Below are positions 62,058 to 64,000 of a stretch of 64,000 nucleotides of DNA, one piece after another (within the stretch, counting starts at the first letter, position 1; each line of letters begins with the position of its first letter). The position numbers were made by a program, and so were the translations under genes. The stretch is from Phyto melanocephala (lineage: Eukaryota > Arthropoda > Insecta > Diptera > Rhinophoridae). The notes under the pieces were generated by a model. That model ran no database searches. It had not been told where the DNA came from and saw only the letters and a program-made list of their open reading frames with translations. The DNA lies in assembly GCA_941918925.1 (NCBI GenBank), contig OW799236.1, forward strand, positions 98,348,562 to 98,412,561, written 5' to 3'.

Positions 62058-62695
62058 AAGACACAAAAGTGCTACATTCGGCCCTGCCGAATCTGATAAT
62101 AACCTTCACCATCATATAGATAGGTATCATGACCTTATCGTAGAGTAGCTTAGATTAATGTTATAACTACTAGTTAAGCCCTTTACCTTGATAACCATAT
62201 TGTTGAGGTTAAACAAGAAAAAAAAATAAAAATAAAAAATATCCGTCAAATCCTTATTTACTATATATGACTATCATTTTATTTAGAACACCATCTTGGA
62301 TTTTAACTTGTTCATAGTTAATTGTATTCAATTGGTCAAGTTCTTTCATTTAATATTAATATTATGAAGTTGAAGTTGAAGGGGCTTATTTTTTAATTAC
62401 TGGATTTGACTCAAAAATAAAATTAATGGACTTTATTTTGTAGTGGCGAGTGCTGAAAAATTTTAACATTTGTGGTAAAAAAAGGAATAAAATGTTGGTT
62501 TTCAATAGCGATTCATTCCCAAATACTTCCAAAAGATTGATACAGATCTGTGCAACATGTGTAGGCTTCTGAAAGTGAGTGTGTTGGTTGAACACGCGAA
62601 CATCGCTCAATCGACTTCCCTACTTTATGGGATCGGAAATAACAAACCGAATGACAAAACTATATATTCCCTTGATACCATAGCTAAAGGGTATA
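62058..62695 (-). mobile_element. Helentron/DINE-1-like element, copy I
   Basis: Hairpin ATTCGGCCCTGCCGAAT (loop changed) near 62,076, then 'aaccttcaccatc'. The far end is 'ataccatagctaaagggtataat' near 62,676-62,698. It contains 'caccatcttggatttt' of the internal-repeat subfamily (62,288-62,304) and is internally deleted. Confidence 0.7.
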
Positions 62696-63237
62696 ATAAT
62701 GATTTATATTTTTTAGCTTGGCTTAATTTATTTCCTTACTATATATTTGTTGTCAATAATTAAAAGATGTTTCCTTGATTAAATTAATTCCTTATGTACT
62801 CTTAAGCCCCTTTGTAGTTTTTATCGATTTTCGATATGTATTTTTGTTTATTTGTGCTCACAATATCTGTTGTTTGGGTTGTATTTTTTATTGTTTAACG
62901 TCTAATTAAAAAGAAAGGATTTGAAATTTATCAAATTTTACTTTTGAAGAGATATAAAAATTTAGTACAAATTTCTTAGCAGAACTGTAAAAAAATATTA
63001 GATATAAAAGTAACATTATGTTGGGACCAAAAAGGAATACTAAAGATAAATATATAAAATAAAAAAGTTTTTTAAAAAAATTCAGCCTTCCATCCCTGTA
63101 TAAATGTATATCCAATACAATATTTAAGAAATTTAAAATAGAATTGCTTTGATTTACAAACAACAATAGCTTCGATACAACATTACAAAGGGATTGTAAA
63201 TTGAACAATTGTTTTTGTTCTTTTTGTATGTGATATT
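62696..63237. other. Dorsal-like gene intron, AT-rich, no recognised feature
   Basis: No gene or repeat terminus was recognised. Confidence 0.45.
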
Positions 63238-64000
63238 TTTATACCCTTCACCTGTGGTGCACAAGGGCATATATAGTTTTGTCATTCCGTTTGTTATTTC
63301 TACAATTTTCATTTCCGACCCCATAAAGCTTATATTTTCTGAAAGCTTATGAACACGGCAGTCAATTAAGCATTGTCAGTATGTCTGTCTGTCCGTGTGC
63401 TGGTTGAAATTAACTTTTAGAAGCAACTACATGTTCCTCCGACGTGTGTATGGTATCAGTCTTTTGGAAATATCCGGGAATGAATCGTTATTGAAATTCA
63501 GCAAAATCGCCCCATAACTTTCTGAAATATGAGCAAATAAGCACGACTGCCTCTGCTTTTTCCCATATTTTTACCACCAAAATTAAAATTTTTCAGCCAT
63601 AGAATAATTTATGGGTACCTTTGCTACTATTTGTAGATAAAATATGGGTTTTGGATAAAGCGTGCTCTAATCGGTAAAGTTATAGGCAATAATTTGTTAC
63701 AAACTAAAACAATTCTTTTCAGCTTCAAGACAACCGAGAGAGTCAATATTGGTATCATCTGAAAGGACTTTACTAGCGCAATATAAGCACTCTTAAAAAT
63801 TTTAAATTTATGTTGGCCGCCACTACAAAATGGCGGACAATAAATTTTTATATGAGTCAAATCTGGTATTTTGAAATGGAACTTCTTGAACTCCCACAAC
63901 ATTGGTATCAAATGAAAGGGCTTGACCAGTAGAATACAGTATTCTTAAAAAATGTAAAATCCAAGATGGCGTCTAAAACAATGAAACATTAAACTACCGT
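63238..64000 (+). mobile_element. Helentron/DINE-1-like element, copy J, cut by window edge
   Basis: 5' TTTTTATACCCTTCACCTGTGG at 63,236, conserved 'ccgaccccataaagctta' block at 63,317-63,335, then the ~115-bp 'ttggtatcat/caaat ... gatggcg' repeats from about 63,740. The 3' hairpin end lies beyond 64,000. Collinear with copies D and E. Confidence 0.8.

Overview
The window is AT-rich, intron-rich, transposon-laden nuclear DNA from an animal. The genes are insect-like, and I infer a higher fly (Brachycera), probably a calyptrate such as a blow fly or house fly: the CLIP-190, Rpb11, UBR7 and dorsal proteins are close to what I remember of their Drosophila counterparts, while the introns are swollen with fly-type DNA transposons. 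The species is an inference. All exon coordinates below were derived by hand from splice sites, reading phase and family knowledge.

Layout. (1) 1-34,458, + strand: most of CLIP-190, a microtubule plus-end protein. The window opens inside one of its introns. It contains the second CAP-Gly domain, a Ser-rich linker, a very long coiled-coil exon and two C-terminal zinc knuckles. All exon phases fit and give 1,653 in-window residues. Its introns hold Tigger/pogo, hAT, mariner, piggyBac and LINE remnants, several MITEs, and two candidate alternative 3' ends. (2) 35,236-41,456: a cluster of 604-bp TA-flanked MITEs that carry an exon-like mini-ORF. One copy sits 18 bp upstream of the start codon of an asparaginase/isoaspartyl peptidase gene (39,604-40,833, - strand). 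(3) 42,631-43,156, -: RNA polymerase II subunit Rpb11, four exons, exactly 117 aa. (4) 45,078-51,061, +: a UBR7-type UBR-box/PHD protein of two exons. Its 4.7-kb intron contains, on the opposite strand, a complete radial spoke head 9 gene (48,055-48,949), plus a gypsy integrase relic and an RTE-like tail. (5) 58,004-58,869, -: the last two exons of a dorsal-like NF-kB/Rel gene, whose Rel domain must lie beyond the right edge.

Repeats. The dominant dispersed family is a Helentron/DINE-1-like non-autonomous element with at least ten copies. It has a subterminal inverted repeat TATACCCTTCAC / GTGAAGGGTATA, a short hairpin ATTCGGC-acg-GCCGAAT and a T-rich end. Two subfamilies are visible: one with an AT-rich microsatellite core and one with ~115-bp internal repeats.

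The genes are ordinary housekeeping, cytoskeletal and ciliary genes plus one transcription factor, with no operon-like cooperation. The most interesting material is: the possible alternative C-termini of CLIP-190; the exon-carrying MITE beside the asparaginase gene; a 5'-truncated LINE ending in AACCT repeats with an 11-bp target duplication and a paralogous empty site; and a 605-bp retroposon built partly of ~105-bp hairpin-bearing repeats with a 12-bp target duplication. I saw no CRISPR, rRNA, intact tRNA or phage-like system.
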